Shown: piece by piece, positions 1 through 11,605 of the stretch
Position numbering within the stretch: position 1 is the first letter of the stretch
How the letters are laid out: each line of letters starts with the position of its first letter
Assembly: GCF_000153725.1 (NCBI RefSeq)
Contig: NZ_DS022276.1
Coordinates: forward strand, 2,435,690-2,499,689
Length of the DNA stretch: 64,000 nucleotides
Reading direction: 5' to 3'
DNA from: Salipiger bermudensis HTCC2601
Lineage (GTDB): Bacteria > Pseudomonadota > Alphaproteobacteria > Rhodobacterales > Rhodobacteraceae
Translations under genes and position numbers: made by a program
Notes under the pieces: model-generated
What the model was told of the DNA's origin: nothing
The model's database searches: none
The model's input: the letters and a program-made list of their open reading frames with translations, nothing else

Positions 1-140
1 CTACCGGCCGCCCATCCCTCAGCCCTGCGATCTCAAGGTCTTGTTGACCGAGATCATGGCTCGCATTCCCGTGATTGCTACTGTTCGACGCATTGGGTCG
101 CCGTCTCTCCGGCGCCCTTGCAGCAAGCGGGAGGACGAGA
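1..140. other. Left edge, no gene recognised
   Basis: I see no supported coding region here. In related Rhodobacterales the gene upstream of this small-lipoprotein/pccA neighbourhood is often pccB, so that gene may lie just outside the window; this is inference from known synteny and not visible here. Confidence 0.3.
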
Positions 141-509
141 ATGTCACCAAGAGTCAAATTCGTTGCGGTCGGTGCAATGGCATTGGGCCTTGTGGCCTGT
201 GCGCAGCCTGAGCCTGAGCCGCTTCCGGTTCAGCCGCTCTACGACAAGCTCGGCAATGCGGAATGTCCGGCAGGCTACATGCTGTCCGGCAATGTCTGCG
301 TGCTTCCGGCCGGAACCGCAGCCCCGATGGGCGCCGGCGGCGATGGCGACATGGGAGGCGACGGCATGTCGGCAGATCCGGGCGATCCCGGTAACGATCC
401 AGCCGACGCGCCTGATGACGGCAGCGGCACCCAGAACCAGAACGAAAACCAGAACCAGAATCAAAACCAGAACCGGAGCGACACCCAGTCTCGCAACCAG
501 AACGGCTGA
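141..509 (+). CDS. Small lipoprotein with Asn/Gln-rich tail
   Basis: A 122-aa predicted outer-membrane or periplasmic lipoprotein of unknown function. The N-terminus is a lipoprotein signal (MSPRVKF, hydrophobic stretch, then lipobox LVAC at about residue 20). The mature part has a Pro/Glu run, two further Cys residues that could form a disulfide (AECPAGY and NVCVLP), a Gly/Asp-rich linker, and a tail of repeated Asn-Gln pairs. I chose the ATG at 141 over the upstream one at 75 because it puts the signal peptide at the N-terminus and has a purine-rich Shine-Dalgarno (GGGAGGACG) just upstream. The low-complexity tail probably varies between strains. Confidence 0.7.
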   Translation: MSPRVKFVAVGAMALGLVACAQPEPEPLPVQPLYDKLGNAECPAGYMLSGNVCVLPAGTAAPMGAGGDGDMGGDGMSADPGDPGNDPADAPDDGSGTQNQNENQNQNQNQNRSDTQSRNQNG

Positions 510-608
510 TCTTGGCGGGCTGCCTTGCGGTGGCCCCGACCAGCCTGGCGGCCGGGATGTGATCGCGGGTCAGGCGCATGGGCGCCCGCTCCGTCTCGAG
601 AGGGCAAT

Positions 609-971
609 ATGCTGAAACACCGCGGCTTTCCCGGCCGTCTTCCCGGAACCGACTACCAGTTCGTCATCCGGCGCGCCAACCCGCGCGGCGTGAGCGCGAT
701 CATCCGACGCGAGCGCTATCGCGACCGCAAATCCGCCGACAAGCGTGCGGATCTGGCCTTCATGGCCTCGCTCTGGGCGCATTTCGGCGCCGAACCGTTC
801 GAGCGCGGCAATCTCGATGCCGGTCGGCTGAGCTGGCTCTTCGGGCGCGAAGTGCTGCCCTATGACGATCCTTTCGATGCCGAGAGCTACGAGGCGCTGC
901 TGGTGATCGACGAGCAGGCCGCCCGCGCCTCCTTTCCCGAAGCCTTCGAGGAGAACGAAGATTGGGCGTGA
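609..971 (+). CDS. Conserved hypothetical protein, 120 aa
   Basis: A soluble 120-aa protein without signal peptide or membrane segment. It is Arg-rich in the first half (IIRRERYRDRK) and acidic at the C-terminus (EAFEENEDWA). I do not recognise a domain. The start at 609 is preceded by AGAGG at suitable spacing; an in-frame codon at 525 gives an unlikely Pro/Trp/Arg-rich extension. It sits between two small lipoprotein genes upstream of pccA, a position where small uncharacterised genes are common in this order. No function is proposed. Confidence 0.55.
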   Translation: MLKHRGFPGRLPGTDYQFVIRRANPRGVSAIIRRERYRDRKSADKRADLAFMASLWAHFGAEPFERGNLDAGRLSWLFGREVLPYDDPFDAESYEALLVIDEQAARASFPEAFEENEDWA

Positions 972-1326
972 TGCCGCCTGTCCCGGCCCGCGCTGAGCGG
1001 AGCGACGCCGACGTGCGAGCGTTCGGTGAATACCGCTATGCGTGTGTCGGAGACTCGGGCACTCTTCAGGTGTTGCGAGCTGTCTGGAGTCACCGCAGAG
1101 ACCCGGGCAGACACCGTTACCCTTCCCCTTGCGGGCGGCGCGGCACATCCCCTGGCCCGTCGTCCGCCTTTCTTTCTGCACCCGTTGCCGGGCACCCGCG
1201 ATATTCCGCCGTCACTCGGCAAGCTGGCGCCGGTCTCGGCAGGATCGTTAAGATCGTATGGAACCCTGTTCAGATCTGTGGCGTTGATCACCCGACAACG
1301 CAACAGGATCCAAGGGAACAGAATCC
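972..1326. other. Intergenic, no supported gene
   Basis: About 355 bases without a convincing coding frame. The open frames that cross it give low-complexity Arg/Pro/Ser translations typical of GC-rich shadow frames. It probably contains the promoter of the small lipoprotein that follows, but no clear -35/-10 pair is evident by eye. Confidence 0.4.
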
Positions 1327-1536
1327 ATGGCAAAATTCGCCGTTCGCACCGCCGCCATCCTCGGCCTTCTCACCGTCGCAGCCTGCGAGACCTCTGATCT
1401 CGGCCGCGCGGGCATCGGGGCCGGCAGCGGCTATCTCATCGACCGCGCCGTGGGTGGCGACGGCACCGTGGGCGCAGCCGTGGGCGCGACCGCAGGCGTC
1501 GTCTGCGACGACGTCACGCCGCAATACTGCAACTGA
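1327..1536 (+). CDS. Small glycine-rich lipoprotein
   Basis: A 69-aa protein with a lipoprotein signal: charged start MAKFAVR, hydrophobic AAILGLLTVAA, and lipobox Cys at about residue 20. The remainder is rich in Gly and Ala with a zipper-like spacing (GIGAGSGYLIDRAVGGDG), then an acidic Cys-containing tail ending DVTPQYCN. Such short lipoproteins next to pccA are common in Rhodobacterales, but no function is known. A strong rho-independent terminator follows at 1585-1617, so it is likely transcribed separately from pccA. Confidence 0.7.
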   Translation: MAKFAVRTAAILGLLTVAACETSDLGRAGIGAGSGYLIDRAVGGDGTVGAAVGATAGVVCDDVTPQYCN

Positions 1537-1584
1537 TCGCCTGATCTCCGCCGCGTCCCGCGCGGCGGCCAGCAAGACATCGAA

Positions 1585-1617
1585 GCCATCGGAGCCCCGC
1601 GCTCCGGTGGCTTTTTT
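1585..1617 (+). terminator. Rho-independent terminator
   Basis: An 11-bp stem (GCCATCGGAGC pairing with GCTCCGGTGGC, one G-T wobble) with a short loop and then six T residues. It separates the small lipoprotein gene from pccA. A second GC-rich hairpin (CCGCCGCG / CGCGGCGG) lies just upstream at about 1549-1569. Confidence 0.85.
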
Positions 1618-1673
1618 CGTGGCTGCGCCCGGGACGGGGCACGGCCTGAGGAATACGTAGGAAAGGGACGAGG

Positions 1674-3674
<2,001 letters not shown>

Positions 3675-3681
3675 CTCCGGC

Positions 3682-4701
3682 ATGGGCGGGCAGGAGCGGG
3701 CATATGGCGGCCTCAGGCTGGAGCGCGTCGGCGCTCCGGTTCTGGTGGCGTTGGCCTGCCTGCTCCTGTTCGTCTGGCCTGCGCTGCCCGCGAGCCTGCC
3801 GCAACGGCTGGTGAGCTTTGCGGCCGTGCTGCTGGTAGCCTACTGCATCTTCGATGCGAAGGTCCTGCGGGTGCTGTGGAAGGCGGCGCTGGTCGCCGCT
3901 CCGATCTCGCTTCTGGGCGTGGCCTCGGTGCTGGCGCTGCTGCCGGTGATCGACGGCATCCAGGCCGAGGGGGCGCAGAATCCGCGCTACCTTTACCAAG
4001 GGCTCATGGCCGGCGGCGTGGTCGCCGCGGGCTGGGTCTTCACTTTCCTCGTGCAGACATGGCGCGAGGAGAGTGCCCGCGACAAGGCGCTGAACGAGAC
4101 GCTGCTGGCACTGCGCTCTGAGGTGTATGATTACCTCTCGGACATTCTCGCGATCTGGGAGCGCGAGGCCCCTGCGAGCGCCGCGCCCGAGGCGCGCCTG
4201 CAGGCGCTGGTCGCGGCCATGCTGGGCCATGATGCGGCAGGCCGCAGCGTGGCCGAGCGCATCGCGGCGGACGGCTACGAGCCGTTTGTCCCGAGTGGCA
4301 AGGAACCGGTGGTGCTGACCACCTTGGCCCCGAACCTCCAGCTTCTGCCCGAGGACGTGATGCAGCCGGTGATCGGCTTCTACACCCAGCTTGGCGACGT
4401 GCAGCGTCTGGCGCAGGATCTCAACGGAGCGGCCTATCGGCGGCTTGGCCGGGCGCGTCGGGCAGAGATCTATTTCGATTTCGAGGAGGTGCGTCTGCAG
4501 ACCGTGCGGGTGGGCTGTCAGGCGTGGCTGGCGCTTAACGCGCGTACACGGCCGCAAAAGGTCGAGCCCGAGGTGTTCGGTCTTTTGGCAGAGGCGGATA
4601 CCAGCCGCGCGCGACCGGATTTCGAGGCGCTGGTGCCGGCGGGCGCGGACGAATCGCGCAAGGCCGAAAGCTCCGGCGATGCGGAGCGGTCACATGATTA
4701 A
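3682..4701 (+). CDS. Membrane protein of unknown function
   Basis: A 339-aa protein starting 7 bases after the pccA stop, so probably co-transcribed. The first about 125 residues hold roughly four hydrophobic helices (for example VLVALACLLLFVW, LVSFAAVLLVAYCIF, ISLLGVASVLALLPVI and a segment around GVVAAGWVFTFLV). The remaining about 210 residues are soluble and probably cytoplasmic, rich in Ala, Glu and Arg. No catalytic motif is recognised. The tight spacing with pccA is a hint rather than evidence of function. Confidence 0.75.
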   Translation: MGGQERAYGGLRLERVGAPVLVALACLLLFVWPALPASLPQRLVSFAAVLLVAYCIFDAKVLRVLWKAALVAAPISLLGVASVLALLPVIDGIQAEGAQNPRYLYQGLMAGGVVAAGWVFTFLVQTWREESARDKALNETLLALRSEVYDYLSDILAIWEREAPASAAPEARLQALVAAMLGHDAAGRSVAERIAADGYEPFVPSGKEPVVLTTLAPNLQLLPEDVMQPVIGFYTQLGDVQRLAQDLNGAAYRRLGRARRAEIYFDFEEVRLQTVRVGCQAWLALNARTRPQKVEPEVFGLLAEADTSRARPDFEALVPAGADESRKAESSGDAERSHD

Positions 4702-4866
4702 GGCTTTGAAATCAGTAGCTGATCTTGGGGCCGGAGCGATGCGGAGAGCGTTCGACCGGTTCGGGGAGCGGCTTGAGAAAGATCCGCTGCAGGTATGTGA
4801 TGAGCTTTTCCATGCCTCAAATATAGCGCGGGGCCGGGCGCATTTCAATCTTCACCGCCGCGCGGC

Positions 4867-5331
4867 TCACTGGTCGGGCAGGGCGCGGCGGTCGCGGACC
4901 TCCTGCTTGCGCAACGGCTGCTTGTCGATCGAGCGCGAGATCTCGCGCACATCCCAAGGCGCGGGTTTGCGCAGCAGGATGGTGCCGTCCTTGGCGATCA
5001 GCACGAACATGAAGCCGCGGGCGCGCAGCTCGTGGCGGATTGGGGAATCCGCCGCCGGGTCGGTGTCGGTGATCACCACCACGTCGCGATCCTCGAGCGC
5101 GTCGAGCCGTTCGGAGATCAGCTGCATCTGCTGCACGTATCGCGGATCTGCCGGATTGTCGGCGAACACCACCAGCGGCCGCTTCACCCAGAGAAACTCG
5201 TCGAGCGTCGACTCTCCCGCCGGGCGGATGGTCTCGTCGAGCGTATCCGGCGTTTCGGCCCCCTGCGCCGCGCCGAAGCTGGCGGTGAAGGTGAAAAAGG
5301 CGAGCGATGCGAGGGTCATGCGGCGGTTCAT
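4867..5331 (-). CDS. DUF4174 domain periplasmic protein
   Basis: A 154-aa secreted protein with a signal peptide (MNRRMTLASLAFFTFTASFG, cleavage near AQG-AE). The mature part looks like the thioredoxin-fold DUF4174 family: RPLVVFADNPADPRYVQQ near residue 50, VVVITDTDP, then FVLIAKDGTILLRKPAP and the C-terminal MPxRxxE-like segment (here QPLRKQEVRDR). The catalytic CxxC of true thioredoxins is absent, so a structural or binding role is more likely. The start at 5331 was chosen because upstream in-frame codons would bury the signal peptide. It is transcribed against its neighbours on both sides. Confidence 0.75.
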   Translation of the reverse strand: MNRRMTLASLAFFTFTASFGAAQGAETPDTLDETIRPAGESTLDEFLWVKRPLVVFADNPADPRYVQQMQLISERLDALEDRDVVVITDTDPAADSPIRHELRARGFMFVLIAKDGTILLRKPAPWDVREISRSIDKQPLRKQEVRDRRALPDQ

Positions 5332-5467
5332 GCCCAGAGATATAGGCATGGCGGCACCGAGTTCACAACGTTTGCCGCAAGGTCGCGACGATTTTACCGC
5401 GTTTAACCGCTTTCTCAGGGAGGGGCGCGCATGATGCAGCGGTTCACTCTCGTGAGGACGGGCACGC

Positions 5468-6403
5468 ATGGAGATCATCCTGCATGTCGGTGCGCATCGC
5501 ACCGGCACGACCAGCTTTCAGAGCTACCTGCGCGGTGTCGCTCCGGGTCTCGCAGCGCAAGGGCTGGGGTTCTGGGGGCCGAGGTGGACCCGCAGGGGCC
5601 TGTTCCAAGGCGTGCTGAGCCCGGCTTCGGCGGCGGACAGCCGGCAAGCACAGGACCGCTTGCGCCGCGCGCTTGCGGCGTCGGCGGGGCAGGGCTGTAC
5701 GCGGTTGCTGATCTCGGACGAGAACCTGCTCGGCTCGACGCGGGCCTGCCTTCGGGCGCAGGCGCTCTATCCGCAGGTCGGGGATCGGTTCCAGCGGCTC
5801 CATGCGGCGCTCGGGAGGATCGACCGGGTGGTGCTGCAGATCCGCTCGCCCGAGGCGTGGTGGACCTCGGCGCTGGCCTTTCTGGTGACGCGCGGCGTGG
5901 CGCCGCCGCCTGCGGCGCTGCTCGAGCGGCTGTCGCGGGAGGCGCGCGGCTGGCGCGAGGTGATCGCGGATCTCGCCTGCGCGCTGCCGCGCTGCGACAT
6001 CGTGGTGAGCCGGTTCGAAACCTGCGCCGCCCGGCCCGATGCGCTGCTCATGGTGGCGACCGGCGGGGCTTGCGATGTGCCTGCGCTGCCCGAGGGCGGC
6101 ATCTGGTTGCATCGCAGCCCGGCCTTGCCGGAGCTGCGCGCGGCGCTGGCCGAGACCGGCGCGGATGTCACACGACTGCCGATGGGGGAGGGCCCGTGGC
6201 GGCCCTTCTCGGAGGCGCAGGCCGCACGGCTGCGCGAGAGATACGCCGACGATCTGTTCTGGCTCATGGCCGGGGCGGACGGGTTGGCACGACTGACAGA
6301 GGACCCGAAGCCCGGCAGGGACAGGAGGCACTGGCCGCCGGCTTCACAGAAGAGAGGACAGGACGATGACAGCCAAGGTGGACGACTGGCGGGCACTCGC
6401 TGA
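5468..6403 (+). CDS. Sulfotransferase-like protein
   Basis: A 311-aa protein whose N-terminus [18 protein letters not shown] is the 5'-PSB (PAPS-binding) loop of sulfotransferase-like P-loop proteins. A second segment, [16 protein letters not shown] near residue 120, resembles the region that contacts the 3'-phosphate (R-x-P-x-x-W/S). Such proteins transfer sulfate to carbohydrates or act on the cell surface; the substrate cannot be told. The last 38 bases overlap the start of the mutase gene and the C-terminus (from about KPGRDRRHW) is low-complexity, so the extreme 3' end may not matter for function. It interrupts an otherwise propionate-pathway neighbourhood. Confidence 0.7.
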   Translation: MEIILHVGAHRTGTTSFQSYLRGVAPGLAAQGLGFWGPRWTRRGLFQGVLSPASAADSRQAQDRLRRALAASAGQGCTRLLISDENLLGSTRACLRAQALYPQVGDRFQRLHAALGRIDRVVLQIRSPEAWWTSALAFLVTRGVAPPPAALLERLSREARGWREVIADLACALPRCDIVVSRFETCAARPDALLMVATGGACDVPALPEGGIWLHRSPALPELRAALAETGADVTRLPMGEGPWRPFSEAQAARLRERYADDLFWLMAGADGLARLTEDPKPGRDRRHWPPASQKRGQDDDSQGGRLAGTR

Positions 6404-8495
6404 AAAGGAACTGCGGGGCCGCCCGCTCGAGGATCTGACCTGGAAGACGCTGGAGGGCATCGAGGTCAAGCCGATCTACACGGCAGAAGATGTCGAGGGG
6501 CTGCCGCAGGTCGGCGAGCTTCCGGGCTTCGAGCCCTTCACCCGCGGCGTGAAGGCGACCATGTATGCCGGCCGGCCCTGGACGATCCGGCAATATGCCG
6601 GTTTCTCCACGGCGGAGGAATCCAACGCCTTCTACCGCAAGGCGCTGGCCGCCGGTCAGCAGGGCGTGTCGGTGGCGTTCGACCTCGCCACCCACCGCGG
6701 CTATGACAGCGATCACCCGCGCGTGGTGGGCGATGTCGGCAAGGCCGGCGTGGCGATCGACTCGGTCGAGGACATGAAGGTGCTGTTCAACGGCATCCCG
6801 CTCGACAAGGTCTCGGTCTCGATGACGATGAACGGCGCGGTGATCCCGGTGCTGGCCAACTTCATCGTCACCGGCGAGGAGCAGGGCCACGACCGCTCGC
6901 TGCTTTCGGGTACGATCCAGAACGACATCCTGAAAGAGTTCATGGTGCGGAACACCTATATCTATCCGCCCGAACCCTCTATGCGGATCATCTCGGACAT
7001 CATCGAGTACACCTCGAACGAGATGCCGAAATTCAACTCGATCTCGATCTCGGGCTACCACATGCAGGAGGCCGGCGCGAACCTCGTGCAGGAGCTGGCC
7101 TACACGCTGGCGGACGGCAAGGAATACGTGAAGACGGCGATGGATGCCGGCATGGACATCGACAAGTTCGCCGGGCGGCTGTCGTTCTTCTTTGCCATCG
7201 GCAAAAACTTCTTCATGGAGATCGCCAAGCTGCGTGCCGCGCGGATGCTGTGGTCGCGCATCATGACCGAGCTCGGGGCCAAGTCGGCGCGCTCCAAGAT
7301 GCTGCGCACCCACTGCCAGACCTCGGGGGTGAGCCTCGCCGAGCAGGATCCCTACAACAACGTCATCCGCACCGCCTACGAGGCGATGTCGGCGGTGCTG
7401 GGCGGCACCCAGTCGCTGCACACCAACGCGCTTGACGAGGCCATCGCGCTGCCGACCGAGTTCTCGGCCCGCATCGCGCGCAACACCCAGCTCATCCTTC
7501 AGGAAGAGACCGGCGTGACCAAGGTCGTGGACCCGATGGCGGGCTCCTACTACGTCGAGAAACTCACGGCCGATCTCGCCGAGGCAGCCTGGGCGCTGAT
7601 CGAGGAGGTCGACGAGATGGGCGGCATGACCAAGGCGGTGGCCTCGGGCATGCCCAAGCTGCGCATCGAGGAGACCGCCGCCAAGCGTCAGGCCGATATC
7701 GACCGCGGCGACGACGTGATCGTCGGCGTGAACAAGTACCGGCTCGAGAAGGAAGACGAGCTCGACATCCTCGACATCGACAACGCCAAGGTGCGTGACG
7801 GCCAGGTGGCGGCGCTCGAGCGTATCCGCGCGAGCCGCGATCAGGCTGCCTGCGATGCGGCGCTGGGCGAGCTCGAGCGTCGGGCCAAGGAGGGCGGCAA
7901 CCTGCTCGAGGCGGCCGTGGAAGCAGCCCGCGCGCGGGCCTCTGTCGGAGAGATCAGCATGGCGATGGAAAAGGTGTTCGGCCGTCACCGGGCCGAGGTG
8001 AAGACGCTGGCAGGCGTCTACGGTGCCGCCTACGAGGGCGACGAAGGCTTTGCCGCGATCCAGAAATCGGTCGAGGACTTCGCCGAGGAGGAGGGCCGCC
8101 GCCCGCGCATGCTGGTGGTCAAGATGGGCCAGGACGGCCACGACCGTGGTGCCAAGGTGATCGCCACCGCCTTTGCCGATATCGGTTTCGACGTCGACGT
8201 GGGCCCGCTGTTCCAGACGCCCGACGAGGCGGCGCAGGACGCCATCGACAACGACGTGCACATCATCGGCATCTCTTCGCAGGCCGCCGGCCACAAGACG
8301 CTGGCACCGCAGTTGATCGATGCGCTGAAGGCGCAGGGCGCCGGGGACATCATCGTGATCTGTGGCGGGGTGATCCCGCACCAGGATTACAAGTTCCTAT
8401 ACGATGCCGGCGTGAAGGCGATCTTCGGGCCGGGGACCAACATCCCCGATGCGGCGCAGGACATCCTCAAGCTGATCCGCGAAGCGCGCGGGTAA
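6366..8495 (+). CDS. scpA: Methylmalonyl-CoA mutase
   Basis: A 709-aa single-chain adenosylcobalamin-dependent mutase that interconverts (R)-methylmalonyl-CoA and succinyl-CoA. The N-terminal TIM-barrel shows [18 protein letters not shown] near residue 70, then [16 protein letters not shown] and [15 protein letters not shown]. The C-terminal B12 domain has the D-x-H-x-x-G cobalt-ligand motif (DGHDRG, from residue 590) and [12 protein letters not shown]. Length fits the homodimeric or large-subunit form. A GGAC-type ribosome site precedes the ATG, and a strong terminator follows. With pccA it completes the route from propionyl-CoA to the TCA cycle. Confidence 0.97.
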   Translation: MTAKVDDWRALAEKELRGRPLEDLTWKTLEGIEVKPIYTAEDVEGLPQVGELPGFEPFTRGVKATMYAGRPWTIRQYAGFSTAEESNAFYRKALAAGQQGVSVAFDLATHRGYDSDHPRVVGDVGKAGVAIDSVEDMKVLFNGIPLDKVSVSMTMNGAVIPVLANFIVTGEEQGHDRSLLSGTIQNDILKEFMVRNTYIYPPEPSMRIISDIIEYTSNEMPKFNSISISGYHMQEAGANLVQELAYTLADGKEYVKTAMDAGMDIDKFAGRLSFFFAIGKNFFMEIAKLRAARMLWSRIMTELGAKSARSKMLRTHCQTSGVSLAEQDPYNNVIRTAYEAMSAVLGGTQSLHTNALDEAIALPTEFSARIARNTQLILQEETGVTKVVDPMAGSYYVEKLTADLAEAAWALIEEVDEMGGMTKAVASGMPKLRIEETAAKRQADIDRGDDVIVGVNKYRLEKEDELDILDIDNAKVRDGQVAALERIRASRDQAACDAALGELERRAKEGGNLLEAAVEAARARASVGEISMAMEKVFGRHRAEVKTLAGVYGAAYEGDEGFAAIQKSVEDFAEEEGRRPRMLVVKMGQDGHDRGAKVIATAFADIGFDVDVGPLFQTPDEAAQDAIDNDVHIIGISSQAAGHKTLAPQLIDALKAQGAGDIIVICGGVIPHQDYKFLYDAGVKAIFGPGTNIPDAAQDILKLIREARG

Positions 8496-8503
8496 CGGGA
8501 CAG

Positions 8504-8529
8504 GGGCCGGGGCTTTTCCCCGGCCCTTT
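8504..8529 (+). terminator. Rho-independent terminator after scpA
   Basis: A perfect 9-bp stem (GGGCCGGGG / CCCCGGCCC) with a CTTTT loop followed by TTT and a further T-rich stretch, nine bases after the mutase stop codon. Confidence 0.85.
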
Positions 8530-8771
8530 GCTTTCCGGAGGCGGTTCTTGCCAGAGGCGTGTTTCCGGCATGACGATGGCGCGCTGCCCCGCGTGCGAAC
8601 GCGGCATTCTCCGCCGCTCCCCGGAGCCGATACGCTCGGGGACAATCTGCAAGGGTCCGTGTTCAGCTGAATGGTAGCGCGCAAACCCCGGGGGTTGATG
8701 CATTTTAGCCGTTGCGCAGCCGGTCCGCTCGCCTATCGTAGCTCGGATGCACGAAGAAACCCGAGCGACGG

Positions 8772-9392
8772 ATGAAGCTGGAACTGGATCACATTGCGGT
8801 GGCGGGCGAGAGTCTCGAGGAGGCGGTCGCCCACGCCGAGGCCGCGGTTGGCATGCCGCTGCTGCCGGGCGGCGAACACCCGCGCTATGGCACTCATAAC
8901 CAGCTGCTCGGCCTCGGCCGGGGGCTCTATCTCGAGGCCATCGCCATCGATCCCGCCGCCCCGCCACCGGAGGGCGCGCGCTGGTTCGGGCTCGACGACT
9001 TCCGCGGCCCCGCAAGGCTCGACAAGTGGCTCTGCCGGGTCTCCGACATGGATGCCGCGCTCAAAGCGCTGCCGATGGCCGGCAAGCCCGTCGATCTCGA
9101 GCGCGGGCGTCTGCGCTGGGTGATGTCGGTGCCCGAGGACGGGCGTCTGCCCTTTGATGGCGTGTTCCCGGCGCTGATCGAGTGGAAAAGCCCGGTGCCC
9201 GCCGGCGCCATCCTCTCGGCCTCCGGGACGCAGCTCGAAAAGCTCGAGGTGATCCATCCCGAGGCCAAGGCGCTCGAGGCGCTGCTGGGCCCGCATCTCG
9301 ACGCGCCGCTGGTCTCCTTCGTCAGCGGCCCCAAGCCCGGCCTGCGCGCCGAGCTGCGCACCGCACAGGGCCAGCGCCGCATCCTGCAATGA
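8772..9392 (+). CDS. VOC / glyoxalase-like domain protein
   Basis: A 206-aa cytoplasmic protein of the glyoxalase-like (VOC superfamily, Glyoxalase_3 type) family. The N-terminus MKLELDHIAVAGESLEEAVA gives the first metal-site His, and GTHNQLLGLGRGLYLEAIAID gives the second beta-strand with another His and a Glu. The substrate is unknown. Its stop codon overlaps the ATG of the acetyltransferase that follows (ATGA), indicating translational coupling. Confidence 0.75.
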   Translation: MKLELDHIAVAGESLEEAVAHAEAAVGMPLLPGGEHPRYGTHNQLLGLGRGLYLEAIAIDPAAPPPEGARWFGLDDFRGPARLDKWLCRVSDMDAALKALPMAGKPVDLERGRLRWVMSVPEDGRLPFDGVFPALIEWKSPVPAGAILSASGTQLEKLEVIHPEAKALEALLGPHLDAPLVSFVSGPKPGLRAELRTAQGQRRILQ

Positions 9393-9868
9393 TCATCCGT
9401 CCCGCGCATGCAACGGACGCCGCCCCGCTCGCGGCGCTCTGGAACCCGTGGATCGAGACCACGGCGATCACCTTCTCGACCGCGCTCAAGACGCCCGAAG
9501 GGCTTGCCACCGACATCGCCGCGCGCGGCGACGCCTTCCTCGTCGCGGAGGCTGACGGCGCGCTCCTTGGCTTCGCCACATTCTTTCCGTTCCGCGGCGG
9601 GCCGGGCTATGCCCGCACCAAGGAACACACGGTGATCCTCGCCCCGGAGGCAAGAGGTCGCGGGGCGGGCCGCGCGCTGATGAACGCCCTCGAAGAGGTC
9701 GCCCGCAGCCAGCAGGTGCACTCGCTTTTCGCCGGCGTGTCGGCCGAAAACCCCGCAGGCGTGGCGTTTCACGCCGCCATCGGCTTCACCGAGACCGCCC
9801 GCCTGCCACAGGTCGGGTACAAGTTCGGGCGCTGGATGGATCTTGTCCTGATGCAGAAATTTCTCTGA
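9389..9868 (+). CDS. GNAT family N-acetyltransferase
   Basis: A 159-aa acetyl-CoA-dependent N-acetyltransferase, closest in look to the phosphinothricin acetyltransferase group. MIIRPAHATDAAPLAALWN opens the fold, and the acetyl-CoA loop is APEARGRGAGRALM (R/Q-x-x-G-x-G/A) near residue 90. AGVSAENPAGVAFHAAIGF is the typical N-x-x-(G/S)-x-x-F/L-x-x-x-x-GF stretch near the C-terminus. The start overlaps the upstream stop (ATGA). The natural substrate is not evident; members act on amino acids or their analogues. Confidence 0.85.
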   Translation: MIIRPAHATDAAPLAALWNPWIETTAITFSTALKTPEGLATDIAARGDAFLVAEADGALLGFATFFPFRGGPGYARTKEHTVILAPEARGRGAGRALMNALEEVARSQQVHSLFAGVSAENPAGVAFHAAIGFTETARLPQVGYKFGRWMDLVLMQKFL

Positions 9869-9909
9869 ACCGCGCTGACTTCGCCCCCGCAACGCACTAA
9901 AATTGGCAA

Positions 9910-10593
9910 ATGTCGATTTGGACCCGCATCTCCGAGGCTCTGTCCGCGCTCGCCAATGGCGAGGGCCTTGGCGCGGTGTTCGACCGCCTGCGCCAGCCGC
10001 CCGAGCGCAGCGTCGCTTTCACCATCGCGGTGATCGCGCTTTCGGCCAAGATGGCCAAGGCCGACGGGCAGGTGACCCGCAACGAGGTTCTGGCCTTCCG
10101 CGAGGTGTTCCACGTCGCCCCCGAAGACGAGGCGGCGGCGGCGCGGGTGTTCAACCTCGCCCGTCAGGACGTGGCCGGGTTCGAGGAATACGCCCGCCGC
10201 ATCCGTCGCATGTTCGACGACAGCAAGGGTCCGATCTGCGACCTGCTGGAGGGTTTGTTCTACATCGCCATGGCCGACGGCCACTATCACCCCGCCGAGG
10301 AGGAATTCCTCGACCGCGTGGCCGAGATTTTCGAGGTTGCTGCGGGGGATTACCATGCCATCCGCGCCCGCTTCGTGCCCGATGCGGCCCCCGACCCCTA
10401 CGCCGTGCTCGGGGTCTCGCCCGACGCTTCGCTCGACGAGATCCGCAAGCAATGGCGTCGTCTGGTGCGCGACAGCCACCCCGACGTGATGCAGGCGCGC
10501 GGCGTGCCCGAGGAGGCGGTCAAGCTCTCCGAAAAGCGCCTGATCGATATCAACCACGCCTGGGAAGAGATCTCGGCGCAGCGCGCGGCCTGA
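9910..10593 (+). CDS. TerB-like / J-domain co-chaperone (DjlA type)
   Basis: A 227-aa protein with an N-terminal TerB-like helical domain containing two metal-binding style repeats (AKADGQVTRNEV near residue 55 and AMADGHYHPAEEEF near residue 120). It ends in a J domain (DPYAVLGVSPDASLDEIRKQWR...), with the HPD tripeptide in DSHPDVM near residue 193. J domains stimulate the ATPase of DnaK. Unlike E. coli DjlA there is no clear N-terminal membrane anchor, so this is a soluble relative. Confidence 0.85.
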   Translation: MSIWTRISEALSALANGEGLGAVFDRLRQPPERSVAFTIAVIALSAKMAKADGQVTRNEVLAFREVFHVAPEDEAAAARVFNLARQDVAGFEEYARRIRRMFDDSKGPICDLLEGLFYIAMADGHYHPAEEEFLDRVAEIFEVAAGDYHAIRARFVPDAAPDPYAVLGVSPDASLDEIRKQWRRLVRDSHPDVMQARGVPEEAVKLSEKRLIDINHAWEEISAQRAA

Positions 10594-10598
10594 GCCGG

Positions 10599-11600
10599 AT
10601 GCGCCTGGCCACCTACAATATCGAGTGGTTCGACGCGCTTTTCGACGATGCCGGTCAGCTCTTGAACGATGACGGCTGGTCGGCCCGGCACGACATCACC
10701 CGTCAGCAGCAGACCGAGGCGCTGGGCATCGTCTTCACGGCGATGGATGCCGATGCGGTGATGATCATCGAGGCGCCCGACAGCAATTCCCGCCGCGATA
10801 CCGACCGGGCGCTCAAGACCTTTGCCGAGGCCTTCGAACTCCGCACCCGCGACGTGCTCACCGGCTTCGTCAACGACACCCAGCAGGAAATCGCGCTGCT
10901 CTACGACCCGAGCGTGTTCACAGTGCGCCACGCGCCGGGGGAAAGCTCCGACGCGCCGCGATTCGACCACGTCTTCCATATCGATCTCGACATCGACGCC
11001 ACCCGCGACAAGGTCAGCTTCTCGAAGCCCCCGCTCGAGATCGAGGCGGTGACCGCCTCGGGCAAGGTGCTGCGGCTGATCGGGGCGCATCTGAAATCCA
11101 AGGCGCCACACGGGGCGCGCACCCGTGACCAGATCATGCGCCTCGCCATCGCCAATCGCCGCAAGCAGCTGGCCCAGGCGATCTGGCTGCGCCGCCGGGT
11201 CGAGGCGCTGCTCGAGGAGGGCGAGAGCGTGATCGTCATGGGCGATCTGAACGATGGTCCCGGGCTCGACGAGTACGAGCACCTGTTCGGGCGCAGCTCG
11301 GTCGAGATCGTGCTCGGCGATGGTGGCCCGCCGCTCTTCGATCCCCATGCCGAGCGGGCACTGGCGTCGAAATTCGGCGCCCAGCCGACCACCGCACGGT
11401 TCTATCTCAAGCCCGAGAAACGCTACATGCAGGCGATGCTCGACTACATCATGGTGTCCGAAGACCTCGCCCGGACGCGCCCGTCATGGCGCATCTGGCA
11501 TCCTTTCGATGACCCGGTCTGCTGGCGCACTCCCGAGCTGCGCGAGGCGCTGCTCGACGCCTCGGATCACTTCCCGGTCACGCTGGATATTGATCTCTGA
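10599..11600 (+). CDS. Endonuclease/exonuclease/phosphatase family protein
   Basis: A 333-aa metal-dependent hydrolase of the EEP superfamily. It begins with the family motif ATYNIEWFD, has IIEAPDS with the metal-binding Glu near residue 55, VIVMGDLNDGPG near residue 215, and ends with the catalytic DASDHFPVT. The substrate could be nucleic acid, a phospholipid or an inositol phosphate, and the sequence does not decide. The ATG at 10599 lies just past the TGA of the J-domain gene. It is convergent with hisA with only five bases between. Confidence 0.85.
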   Translation: MRLATYNIEWFDALFDDAGQLLNDDGWSARHDITRQQQTEALGIVFTAMDADAVMIIEAPDSNSRRDTDRALKTFAEAFELRTRDVLTGFVNDTQQEIALLYDPSVFTVRHAPGESSDAPRFDHVFHIDLDIDATRDKVSFSKPPLEIEAVTASGKVLRLIGAHLKSKAPHGARTRDQIMRLAIANRRKQLAQAIWLRRRVEALLEEGESVIVMGDLNDGPGLDEYEHLFGRSSVEIVLGDGGPPLFDPHAERALASKFGAQPTTARFYLKPEKRYMQAMLDYIMVSEDLARTRPSWRIWHPFDDPVCWRTPELREALLDASDHFPVTLDIDL

Positions 11601-11605
11601 GAAAC

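Noticed and set aside
6264-8381. A 705-codon open frame antisense to the methylmalonyl-CoA mutase
   Set aside because: Same shadow effect; composition is dominated by His, Arg, Asp and Gly and the plus-strand mutase motifs are intact.
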